Program-made: the position numbers and the translations under genes
Notes under the pieces: generated by a model
Told to the model about the DNA's origin: nothing
What the model saw: only the letters and a program-made list of their open reading frames with translations
Database searches by the model: none
In this document: piece by piece, positions 8,420 through 14,318 of the stretch
Position numbering within the stretch: the first letter of the stretch is position 1
Layout: each line of letters starts with the position of its first letter
From: JBARCX01 sp049794535
Lineage (GTDB): Bacteria > Pseudomonadota > Gammaproteobacteria > Xanthomonadales > Rhodanobacteraceae
Direction: 5' to 3'
NCBI GenBank assembly: GCA_049794535.1
Contig: JBARCX010000368.1
Span: 1-17,569, forward strand
Length of the DNA stretch: 17,569 bases

Positions 8420-9648
8420 AAGGCAAGAATGAAAAACAGCTGGTCGTGGGCCTCGACATCGGCACCTCCAAGGTGGTGGCGATTGTTGGCGAGTACGAGC
8501 CAGGCGAACCGATCGAGGTGATCGGCATCGGCTCCCACGTGTCGCGCGGACTCAAGCGCGGCTCGGTGGTGGATATCGAATCGACCGTGCACTCGATTCA
8601 GCGCGCTGTCGAGGAGGCCGAGTTGATGGCCGGTTGCGACATCCGCTCGGTATTCGCTTCGATTTCCGGTAGCCATCTAGAGACGCGCAATTCGCACGGC
8701 ACGGCCCCGATTCGCGATCGCGAGGTCACCCCGGGCGACCTGGAGCAGGTGCTGGAAGCAGCTAGCGCTGTTGCGATCCCGGCCGACCGCAAGGTGCTCT
8801 ACAAGGAGTCGCAGGAGTACCGCATCGATGGCCAGGACGGTATTCGTTCGCCCGTCGGCATGAGCGGCGTTCGCTTGGAAGCCTCAGTACATTTGGTTAC
8901 CGGTGCGGCCGCTGCGGTGCAGAACATCAGTAAGTGCATCCAGCGCTGCGGCTTATCGGTGGATGAGCTGGTGCCTTCGGCAGTAGCGAGTGCCAAGTCC
9001 GTACTTACGGATGATGAGCGCGAGCTTGGCGTGTGCCTGGTCGACATCGGAGCTGGTACCACCGACATCGCTATCTATACGCAGGGTTCGATCCGCTATA
9101 CCAAGTCACTTCCGGTGGGCGGTGATCAGGTCACCAACGACATTGCCTACGGTGTGCATACACCGACCGCGCATGCCGAGGAGATCAAGATCAAATATGC
9201 CTGTGCACTGGCGCAGCTGGCACATGCCGAGGAAACCATCCAGGTACCTAGCGTGGGTGATCGTCCGCCGCGGCGGTTGGCGCGGCAGTCGCTCGCGCAG
9301 AGTGTGCAGGCTCGTTACGAAGAGATCTTCGAGATGGTGCAGGACGAGTTGCGCCGCTCCGGCTACGACAGCCTGGTTGCCGCGGGCATCGTGTTGACCG
9401 GTGGTGCTGCGCGGATGGAAGGCGCACTGGAGCTGGCCGAAGAGATCTTCCACAAGATGGTGCGTATTGGCGTGCCGCAGCACGTGAGTGGTCTCGGTGA
9501 AGTGATTGCCAATCCGCTGCATTCCACGGGTGTAGGTCTGCTGCTGCACGGCGCGCGTTCTGGCGGTATGCGCTCGGGTGGTCCGGTGGGCGGCAGCGTA
9601 GGCGGGATCGTTGACAAGTTACGCGGCTGGATTACCAAGAATTTCTAG
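8416..9648 (+). CDS. ftsA: Cell division protein FtsA (actin-like FtsZ membrane anchor)
   Basis: FtsA is an actin-fold ATPase that polymerises on the inner membrane, tethers FtsZ and recruits later divisome proteins. With the start at 8416 it has 410 residues (420 in E. coli). Visible are the phosphate-1 motif VGLDIGTSKV at residues 10-19, the phosphate-2 region VDIGAGTTDIAIY, the adenosine motif VLTGGAARMEG, and a glycine-rich linker leading to a C-terminal amphipathic helix (VDKLRGWITKNF) that serves as the membrane-targeting sequence. The ATG overlaps the ftsQ stop as ATGA, and GGAGG at 8399-8403 lies 12 bases upstream. A longer in-frame start at 8368 would add 16 cysteine- and proline-containing residues out of family and was rejected. 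Two hairpins follow directly after the stop. Confidence 0.97.
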   Translation: MKGKNEKQLVVGLDIGTSKVVAIVGEYEPGEPIEVIGIGSHVSRGLKRGSVVDIESTVHSIQRAVEEAELMAGCDIRSVFASISGSHLETRNSHGTAPIRDREVTPGDLEQVLEAASAVAIPADRKVLYKESQEYRIDGQDGIRSPVGMSGVRLEASVHLVTGAAAAVQNISKCIQRCGLSVDELVPSAVASAKSVLTDDERELGVCLVDIGAGTTDIAIYTQGSIRYTKSLPVGGDQVTNDIAYGVHTPTAHAEEIKIKYACALAQLAHAEETIQVPSVGDRPPRRLARQSLAQSVQARYEEIFEMVQDELRRSGYDSLVAAGIVLTGGAARMEGALELAEEIFHKMVRIGVPQHVSGLGEVIANPLHSTGVGLLLHGARSGGMRSGGPVGGSVGGIVDKLRGWITKNF

Positions 9649-9903
9649 CCGGGGGTAACCCCGGTGCAGGCCCTGGATGGCCTGTCGTTGGATCGGATGC
9701 GACATGCAAACGATTCGGCAGCCTGATCCGGACAAGTACCGGGCCAGGCAGGTCGAGAGGGCAGGAGCCTTTCACCGATCACCAAATGCTTTAGGTGGCA
9801 TAGGAATGCCATCACGGACGACTGGAGGTTCGTCCACCACCTCGGGCTGACAGGAGTTGCTCCGCGGTTACAACGACAACGAAAGTTCTACGGAGGACGG
9901 GAA
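9649..9903 (+). promoter_or_regulatory. Structured, GGA-rich ftsZ leader
   Basis: This 255-base spacer has no plausible gene and folds by eye into a run of hairpins. H1 is 9649-9664 (6 bp, loop GTAA). H2 is 9667-9684 (6 bp, loop CTGGAT). H3 is 9721-9749 (10 pairs including one G-U, with one A-C mismatch). H4 is 9751-9780 (outer 5 bp, inner 5 bp, loop AGGA). H5 is 9794-9813 (8 bp with one G-U, loop AGGA). H6 is 9816-9835 (6 bp, loop CTGGAGGT). None is followed by a T-run, so they are not ordinary terminators. GGA occurs 12 times and lies in the loops of H2, H4, H5 and H6. GGA in hairpin loops is the known recognition feature of CsrA/RsmA; that link is inference. No convincing promoter was found inside. 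Confidence 0.6.
9892..9896 (+). promoter_or_regulatory. ftsZ ribosome binding site
   Basis: GGAGG lies seven bases before the ATG at 9904, an optimal placement that fixes the ftsZ start. It sits within GGAGGA, so a GGA-binding protein could compete with the ribosome here. Confidence 0.8.
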
Positions 9904-11082
9904 ATGTTTGAACTGATCGAAAAACTCGCACCTAATGCGGTCATCAAAGTCATCGGCGTGGGCGGCGGCGGCGGTAATGCCGTGGCACACATGGTTAATG
10001 CCAACATCGAAGGCGTCGAATTTGTCGTCGCCAACACCGACGCGCAGGCGATGAAGAGCTGCGGTTCGCGAACGCACCTACAGCTGGGCGCCAACGTTAC
10101 TAAAGGCCTCGGCGCTGGTGCGAACCCGGAAGTGGGCCGTCAGGCTGCACTGGAAGATCGTGAGCGCATCGAAGAAATGCTTGAGGGCGCCGATATGGTG
10201 TTCATCACCTGCGGCATGGGTGGTGGCACCGGTACCGGCGCAGCACCCGTCGTGGCACAGCTGGCGAAAGAAAAGGGCATCCTGACGGTGGCGGTGGTTA
10301 CCAAGCCGTTCCCGTTCGAAGGCCGCCGTCGTATGCAGGTGGCGCTGAAGGGTATCGAGGATCTGTCACAGCACGTCGATTCGCTGATCACCGTGCCGAA
10401 CGAGAAGCTGCTCAGCGTGCTCGGCCGTGAGGTCACGCTGCTGAATGCGTTCAAGGCCGCCAACGATGTGCTGCAGGGCGCCGTGCAGGGTATTGCCGAT
10501 CTGATCACCAGCCCCGGCCTGATCAACGTCGACTTTGCTGACGTACGCACCGTGATGAGCGAAATGGGTCTGTCGATGATGGGCTCGGGCACTGCCCGTG
10601 GTGATGACCGTGCCCAGGCTGCGGCCGAAGCGGCGATCAATAACCCGCTGCTGGAAGACGTTAACCTCAACGGTGCCTGCGGCATCCTGGTGAACGTCAC
10701 CGCGGGTCCGAACCTCACCATGCGCGAGTTCGACGAGATCGGCCGCGTCATCCACGACTTTGCCAGCGAAGATGCCACGGTGGTGATCGGTACCTCGCTC
10801 GATCCTGAAATGCAGGATGACGTGCGCGTGACCGTGGTCGCTACGGGCCTCAACCGTGCTATTGCTTCGCGCCAGCCGGCACGTCCGACGGCGACCCAGC
10901 AGGTGGAAATGCGCCAGCGTCCGCGGCCGGTGGTGTTGCGTACCGGTAATGAGGTGGTGGACTATGCCCAGCCGGAAATGGTGGTTAGTTCCAGCTCGCG
11001 TAATGAGGCGCCGGCCAAGAGCGCTGATCCGAGCTTCGACTACCTGGACATTCCGGCCTTTCTGCGTCGGCAAGCGGACTGA
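9904..11082 (+). CDS. ftsZ: Cell division protein FtsZ (tubulin-like GTPase)
   Basis: FtsZ polymerises with GTP into the Z-ring that organises division. The 392 residues (383 in E. coli) include the nucleotide loop GVGGGGGNAV at 18-27, the tubulin signature GMGGGTGTG at 104-112, the T7 catalytic loop NVDFADV at 208-214 with both acidic residues, and a disordered linker of roughly 55 residues. The conserved C-terminal peptide DYLDIPAFLRRQAD at 379-392 binds FtsA and ZipA. All catalytic residues are present. Unlike upstream genes it does not overlap its neighbour: a long structured leader separates it from ftsA, which suggests its expression is set separately from the rest of the operon. Confidence 0.98.
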   Translation: MFELIEKLAPNAVIKVIGVGGGGGNAVAHMVNANIEGVEFVVANTDAQAMKSCGSRTHLQLGANVTKGLGAGANPEVGRQAALEDRERIEEMLEGADMVFITCGMGGGTGTGAAPVVAQLAKEKGILTVAVVTKPFPFEGRRRMQVALKGIEDLSQHVDSLITVPNEKLLSVLGREVTLLNAFKAANDVLQGAVQGIADLITSPGLINVDFADVRTVMSEMGLSMMGSGTARGDDRAQAAAEAAINNPLLEDVNLNGACGILVNVTAGPNLTMREFDEIGRVIHDFASEDATVVIGTSLDPEMQDDVRVTVVATGLNRAIASRQPARPTATQQVEMRQRPRPVVLRTGNEVVDYAQPEMVVSSSSRNEAPAKSADPSFDYLDIPAFLRRQAD

Positions 11083-11339
11083 AGCAAGCTGATTGAACGA
11101 GGAGTACGCTGATCGATTGAACGAAATGCTGTTCGGGCTTGTCTGTGAATGCACTGCGTTGGTTACGAATATGTAATTCGTGCCCGACCGACCCACTGTC
11201 GCCAGATGATGGCTGCGGTAGGTCGTGCATCAACCATGACGAACGGATGGCGTATTCCTGTTGCGAATGCGATACGACGGTGCGTACTGGGATGGCGCAT
11301 GGTTATGGCCGGGTGGGGGATGTTTCTACCAGGCTGACT

Positions 11340-11379
11340 CACCCCTTTTGCCGGACTCCCGTCCCTGGCAAAGGGGGTG
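11340..11379. repeat. Long near-perfect inverted repeat between ftsZ and lpxC
   Basis: The arm at 11340-11352 (C, then ACCCCTTTTGCC) pairs with 11367-11379 (GGCAAAGGGGGT, then G): 13 pairs with one T-G wobble. Inside, GGAC at 11353-11356 pairs with GTCC at 11361-11364 around a TCCC loop, leaving only CT (11365-11366) bulged. The result is about 17 pairs in one rod. No T-run follows on either strand, so it is not a standard terminator. It could be a Rho-linked or processing hairpin, or a dispersed palindromic unit of the kind common between Xanthomonadales genes. Confidence 0.7.
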
Positions 11380-11471
11380 CGTTGATTCGCAAGTCCTTGA
11401 CGGAGTTGAGGTACTTGTCCTGCATCCAGTGCGAATGAATCGCATTTGTAGATGAAAGGAAGATGAAGGTT

Positions 11472-11525
11472 TGGACAGACTATACGGAGTGGTATGCTTT
11501 TCACTGGTTAAGACTGTGTTAGCAT
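11472..11525 (+). promoter_or_regulatory. Candidate lpxC promoters (two overlapping)
   Basis: The first candidate is TGGACA (11472-11477), 15 bases, TATGCT (11493-11498). The second is TTTTCA (11498-11503), 16 bases, TAGCAT (11520-11525). They would give leaders of roughly 63 and 36 bases. Matches are four to five of six per hexamer, and the first spacer is short. Neither is certain, but the AT-richness of this stretch stands out from its surroundings. Confidence 0.4.
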
Positions 11526-11567
11526 CCGCTCCCTGATTGGCTGCTGCCCCTACAGGTACCAACAAAA

Positions 11568-12482
11568 ATGATCAAGCAGCGTACGCTCAAGAACATCATT
11601 CGTGCCACCGGTGTCGGTCTTCATACCGGTGACAAGGTGTACATGACCCTGCGTCCCGCCGCGCCGAACACTGGCATCGTGTTCCGTCGCACCGACCTCA
11701 ATCCGCCGGTGGATATCCACGCGCGTCCGGATAACGTCGGCGATACCCGCCTGTCGACCACGTTGGTCAACGGCGACGTTCGCGTGTCCACGGTGGAACA
11801 TCTGCTCTCGGCAATGGCAGGCCTCGGTATCGACAATGCCTATGTGGATCTGTCCGCGCCGGAAGTGCCGATCATGGATGGCAGCGCCGGTCCATTCGTA
11901 TTCCTGCTGCAATCAGCGGGGATCGAAGAGCAGAACGTCGCCAAGCGCTTTATCCGCATCAAGAAGCCGATCAAAGTGCAGGAAGGCGACAAATGGGCCA
12001 GTTTTGAGCCATTTGAGGGCTTCAAGGTTGGCTTCTCGATCGAGTTCAATCACCCGATCATCTCCAAGCGTACCTCGCGTGCTGAGATCGATTTCTCCAC
12101 GACATCGTTCGTGAAGGAAGTGAGTCGCGCGCGTACGTTCGGTTTCATGCGCGACATCGAAGCGATGCGCGAGCAGAACCTGGCGCTTGGTGGTTCGATG
12201 GATAACGCCGTGGTGCTGGACGATTACCGCGTGTTGAACGAGGACGGCCTCCGCTATGAGGACGAGTTCGTCAAGCACAAGATTCTGGACGCCATTGGTG
12301 ACCTGTACTTGCTTGGTCACAGTCTGATTGGCGCGTACCACGCCCATAAGTCAGGTCACGAGCTCAATAACAAACTGCTGCTCACGCTGATGGCCGACGC
12401 CACAGCATGGGAAGAGGTGAGCTATCAGGATGATCCTGCCACTTCGCCGATTTCATACGCGCATCCCGCCCAGGCGATTTGA
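11568..12482 (+). CDS. lpxC: UDP-3-O-acyl-GlcNAc deacetylase LpxC
   Basis: LpxC is the zinc enzyme for the first committed step of lipid A synthesis, removing acetate from UDP-3-O-acyl-GlcNAc in the cytoplasm. The 304 residues match the family (305 in E. coli). Zinc ligands are visible as H78 in VEHLLSA, H237 in KHKILDAIGD and D241 in the same motif; the catalytic base E77 and H264 (in HKSGH) are also present. The start ATG at 11568 has only a weak AGG upstream (11554-11556), so translation initiation may be modest. In E. coli LpxC level is set by FtsH proteolysis through the C-terminal tail; the tail here (SYAHPAQAI) is different, so control may differ. A strong terminator follows 24 bases after the stop. 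Confidence 0.97.
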   Translation: MIKQRTLKNIIRATGVGLHTGDKVYMTLRPAAPNTGIVFRRTDLNPPVDIHARPDNVGDTRLSTTLVNGDVRVSTVEHLLSAMAGLGIDNAYVDLSAPEVPIMDGSAGPFVFLLQSAGIEEQNVAKRFIRIKKPIKVQEGDKWASFEPFEGFKVGFSIEFNHPIISKRTSRAEIDFSTTSFVKEVSRARTFGFMRDIEAMREQNLALGGSMDNAVVLDDYRVLNEDGLRYEDEFVKHKILDAIGDLYLLGHSLIGAYHAHKSGHELNNKLLLTLMADATAWEEVSYQDDPATSPISYAHPAQAI

Positions 12483-12505
12483 CCTAAAATTCACGGGAAT
12501 CCAGC

Positions 12506-12542
12506 CGAAAGCCGCGCCGAAAGGTGCGGCTTTCGTATTTTT
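12506..12542 (+). terminator. Rho-independent terminator of lpxC
   Basis: A 13-pair stem (12506-12518 with 12523-12535, one G-T pair) closes on a GAAA tetraloop and is followed by TATTTTTGT. This is a textbook intrinsic terminator ending the lpxC transcript. Confidence 0.9.
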
Positions 12543-12557
12543 GTGATGTTCGTCACA
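12542..12557. promoter_or_regulatory. CRP/Clp-type operator, TGTGA-N6-TCACA
   Basis: TGTGA (12542-12546) and TCACA (12553-12557) are separated by six bases and flanked by T-rich sequence on both sides. This is the exact core consensus for CRP, and for its Xanthomonadales homologue Clp. It begins where the lpxC terminator tail ends and does not precede any recognised gene; both flanking genes point toward it. A TATAAA at 12622-12627 could be the -10 of a promoter reading rightward, placing the box near -84. A chance palindrome cannot be excluded. Confidence 0.45.
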
Positions 12558-12702
12558 TTTTATGTGCGCGTACACTCACGTCCCTGCCTTGTGGACAGAT
12601 ATTGCTGCGATGCGTGCGTGATATAAATTGGGTCTTGCCTAGGCGGCAACATGGGTTGAAGCGTGTCCAGCCGAAAGCAGTGTCCCGTATCAGGACATCG
12701 TG
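12543..12702. other. lpxC-dciA convergent gap with possible small RNA
   Basis: No coding gene is apparent in these 160 bases. Besides the CRP/Clp-type box there is CACAT-TTT-ATGTG at 12554-12566, a TATAAA at 12622-12627, a hairpin TTGCC/GGCAA at 12635-12649, and a hairpin TGTCC/GGACA at 12681-12697. The latter is enclosed by CCGAAA (12671-12676) and TTTCGG (12720-12725). The 13-mer TCCAGCCGAAAGC occurs at 12500-12512 and again at 12666-12678. A rightward transcript from about 12634 would be antisense to the 3' end of dciA. No T-tailed end was found for it. Confidence 0.3.
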
Positions 12703-13170
12703 TCAGGGGGAGTCAGTAGTTTCGGCGACGGACGCCAGTTCCAGGAACAGCGCCCGCAATTCGGGGTCTGTGATTGACGCTGCAGCAGCCTTCAGATGAA
12801 TGGCCGCTGCGGCAGAAAGCGGTTTTGCCTGCTCTGGCCCAACGGGGGGTGGAGGGAGTGGAGCCACTTTCACGGTAACTGAGCTGGCTACTGCGCCGAC
12901 GGCGCGGGCGGCGACGAGGATCTGCGTTTGCATTAGGCGCAGCCGCGACGCCCAGGCTGGTGAGGATGCCAGGAAAACAAGGCGGTCGTTACGTAGGTTG
13001 GCAAACCTGACCTGTTCACGCAGGGGTGACGGCAACGTCTGGCGTAGCGCGCGATCCAATGCGTCCAGCTCACCGGCTTTACGGGCCAGTGCAGCAACCG
13101 GACCGCATTCGGCGAGGGCCTTTGGGCCAGAGCCGGTGCGACGGGGTGCAATGGGGGTGTCGCGCTGCAT
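12703..13170 (-). CDS. dciA: DUF721 (DciA-family) protein, probable replicative helicase loader or operator
   Basis: The 155-residue protein belongs to the DUF721 family, recognised from the domain core LPSPLREQVRFANLRNDRLVF (residues 46-66) and the signature SPAWASRLR at 70-78. Members named DciA interact with the replicative helicase DnaB in bacteria lacking DnaC or DnaI; that role is established for the family and inferred here. The fold core is near residues 25-95, followed by a proline-rich linker (LPPPPVGP, 104-111) and an alanine-rich, probably helical tail. It reads against both neighbours: convergent with lpxC and divergent from the M23 gene by 29 bases. No strong ribosome site precedes its ATG. 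DUF721 proteins are often called hypothetical; the family call is firmer than the function. Confidence 0.82.
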   Translation of the reverse strand: MQRDTPIAPRRTGSGPKALAECGPVAALARKAGELDALDRALRQTLPSPLREQVRFANLRNDRLVFLASSPAWASRLRLMQTQILVAARAVGAVASSVTVKVAPLPPPPVGPEQAKPLSAAAAIHLKAAAASITDPELRALFLELASVAETTDSP

Positions 13171-13199
13171 GTGGCGGACAACTTCGGTGTGGTAAAGAC

Positions 13200-14129
13200 A
13201 TGCAAATTATACTCGTCTCGCGTGCCAGGAAGGTGCCGAAAACACTTGATCTGGCCGATCGACGGCTGCGTTGGCGGCTGTTGGGCATCGCGGCGGCAGT
13301 CGTGCTGGGATGTGCCGGTCTTGGCGCGGGAGTGGCATTGGCTGTGGCGAGTCCGCGTGACCGCGCGCTAGCCGAGATCGACAGGCTGCATCATCAAGTG
13401 CAGCAGCAGAATGACCAACTCGGTGACATGCGCAAAGATGCCGGTCGGCAGCTGGATGCGCTGGCAATCAAGTTGGGCCAGCTGCAGGCACAGTCGACCC
13501 GTCTTAATGCACTTGGTGAGCGATTGGCCCAGGTAGGCAAGCTCGATAATGGCGAGTTCAATTTCGACCAGCCACCACCTGTCGGTGGTATCGAGGATGG
13601 TGCTAGCACCGCTTACGCTCTGCCGCAGTCACTCGACGTCAGCATCGACCAACTAGCAAGTCAGTTTGATAGTCAGCAGGCGCAACTCTCCGCGCTTCAG
13701 AGCTTGCTGTTGAATGCAAAGATCGACTCGAACCTCAAGCCGACGGGTATGCCGGCGGACGGCTATATCTCGTCCTATTTCGGCGGGCGCCCTGATCCAT
13801 TCAGTGGACGCAATGCGCGACATACCGGTATCGATATTGCCGTGCCCCTTGGTACACCGGTCCACACTGTGGCCGAGGGTATGATTACCTTTGCTGGTGT
13901 ACGTAATGGGTATGGCAACGTGGTTGAGATCGACCATGGCAACGGCTACATGACCCGCTATGCGCATAACAGCAAGCTATTGGTGCATCCCGGCGAGCGA
14001 GTACAGGTGGGCGACGTGATTGCCAATGCGGGCTCGACGGGACGCTCGACCGGTTCGCACGTGCATTTCGAGGTCTGGTACAAGGGGCGCGTGGTCAATC
14101 CGCTGGCGTACGTACGTAATCATCGCTGA
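13200..14129 (+). CDS. Membrane-anchored M23 (LytM-type) metallopeptidase
   Basis: The protein has 309 residues. A basic N-terminus is followed by one membrane span at about 28-50, a heptad-like coiled coil at about 54-115, a variable linker, and a C-terminal LytM domain from about 185. The zinc site is complete: H208 and D212 in HTGID, and H287 and H289 in HVHFE, with H256 (MTRYAH) as a likely catalytic partner. An active periplasmic endopeptidase cutting peptidoglycan cross-links is therefore expected, as for MepM- and NlpD-like relatives. The start at 13200 is chosen because an in-frame extension back to 13026 lies wholly opposite dciA and looks unlike protein. Ribosome site is weak (GGTAAAG). 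It lies where secM sits upstream of secA in E. coli. The exact substrate and division role are unknown. Confidence 0.9.
   Translation: MQIILVSRARKVPKTLDLADRRLRWRLLGIAAAVVLGCAGLGAGVALAVASPRDRALAEIDRLHHQVQQQNDQLGDMRKDAGRQLDALAIKLGQLQAQSTRLNALGERLAQVGKLDNGEFNFDQPPPVGGIEDGASTAYALPQSLDVSIDQLASQFDSQQAQLSALQSLLLNAKIDSNLKPTGMPADGYISSYFGGRPDPFSGRNARHTGIDIAVPLGTPVHTVAEGMITFAGVRNGYGNVVEIDHGNGYMTRYAHNSKLLVHPGERVQVGDVIANAGSTGRSTGSHVHFEVWYKGRVVNPLAYVRNHR
13206..13211 (-). promoter_or_regulatory. Candidate -10 element for dciA inside the M23 gene
   Basis: Reading leftward, the sequence is a perfect TATAAT. Transcription would start near 13199, about 29 bases before the dciA ATG at 13170. No good -35 match was found at 16-18 bases. 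The element lies within codons 3-4 of the oppositely oriented peptidase gene, so the two promoters must overlap or compete. Confidence 0.4.
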
Positions 14130-14197
14130 TCATCATGGCAGGCGGCCCTTGAAAGCGGAGCGTCACGCCGCCACTCCTAACGAGCCGGAACGTTGAT

Positions 14198-14219
14198 GCG
14201 CCGCGGTTATTGCCGGCGC
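14198..14219 (+). other. GC-rich hairpin between the M23 gene and secA
   Basis: GCGCCG at 14198-14203 pairs with CGGCGC at 14214-14219 around a ten-base loop that can itself pair CGG with CCG. A wider stem GGCGGC (14141-14146) with GCCGCC (14167-14172) precedes it. Neither is followed by a T-run; either might weakly end the peptidase transcript. Confidence 0.3.
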
Positions 14220-14225
14220 CCGCGT

Positions 14226-14254
14226 TTGGGATAGCCGGCTGACCCTAGTATCAT
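14226..14254 (+). promoter_or_regulatory. Candidate sigma-70 promoter of secA
   Basis: TTGGGA (14226-14231) and TATCAT (14249-14254) are separated by exactly 17 bases; the -10 matches five of six and the -35 four of six. Transcription would begin near 14261, leaving a leader of about 58 bases that contains the hairpin at 14267-14290. Confidence 0.6.
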
Positions 14255-14266
14255 CAACCCTTTCGT

Positions 14267-14290
14267 CCCGACCGGTAATGTTCCGGCGGG
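14267..14290 (+). promoter_or_regulatory. secA leader hairpin
   Basis: CCCG-A-CCGG (14267-14275) pairs with CCGG-CGGG (14283-14290) around loop TAATGTT, eight GC pairs with one bulged A. It lies just after the predicted secA transcription start and ends 19 bases before GGAAG (14310-14314), the likely ribosome site. It is not a terminator. A role in secA expression or message stability is possible but untested. Confidence 0.45.
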
Positions 14291-14318
14291 CCGCCCCGAC
14301 TCCAGATCCGGAAGATCG

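Larger units (their letters stand above)
11083..11567. other. ftsZ-lpxC intergenic region, no convincing gene
   Basis: These 485 bases separate two conserved genes. Short open frames exist, but they start on TTG or lack a ribosome site and resemble no family I know. Contents seen by eye: a direct repeat GATTGAACGA at 11091-11100 and 11115-11124; a perfect inverted repeat ACGAAT-N5-ATTCGT at 11165-11181; a very long hairpin at 11340-11379; a smaller hairpin at 11428-11446 (7 bp with one G-U, loop ATGAA); and candidate lpxC promoters at 11472-11525. There is no classical T-tailed terminator after ftsZ, so ftsZ transcripts may end at one of the hairpins or run on into lpxC. Confidence 0.6.

Noticed and set aside
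9611..9642. TTGACA at 9611-9616 near the ftsA 3' end as an ftsZ promoter
   Set aside because: No acceptable -10 lies 16-18 bases away (AAGAAT is 20 bases off), and the bases encode the conserved FtsA membrane helix.
9649..9684. Tandem hairpins after the ftsA stop as a terminator
   Set aside because: Neither is followed by a T-run, and ftsZ is expected to be co-transcribed at least in part.
11139..11438. 99-residue cysteine-containing open frame after ftsZ (also a 62-residue frame from 11149)
   Set aside because: It starts on TTG with no ribosome site, crosses two inverted repeats and resembles no family; the cysteines look like chance.
12524..12799. 91-residue open frame over the lpxC-dciA gap
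   Set aside because: It begins inside the lpxC terminator, continues antisense to dciA and shows no recognisable protein features.
13026..13199. N-terminal extension of the M23 peptidase by 58 residues
   Set aside because: The stretch is antisense to dciA, and its composition is unlike a signal or membrane region.
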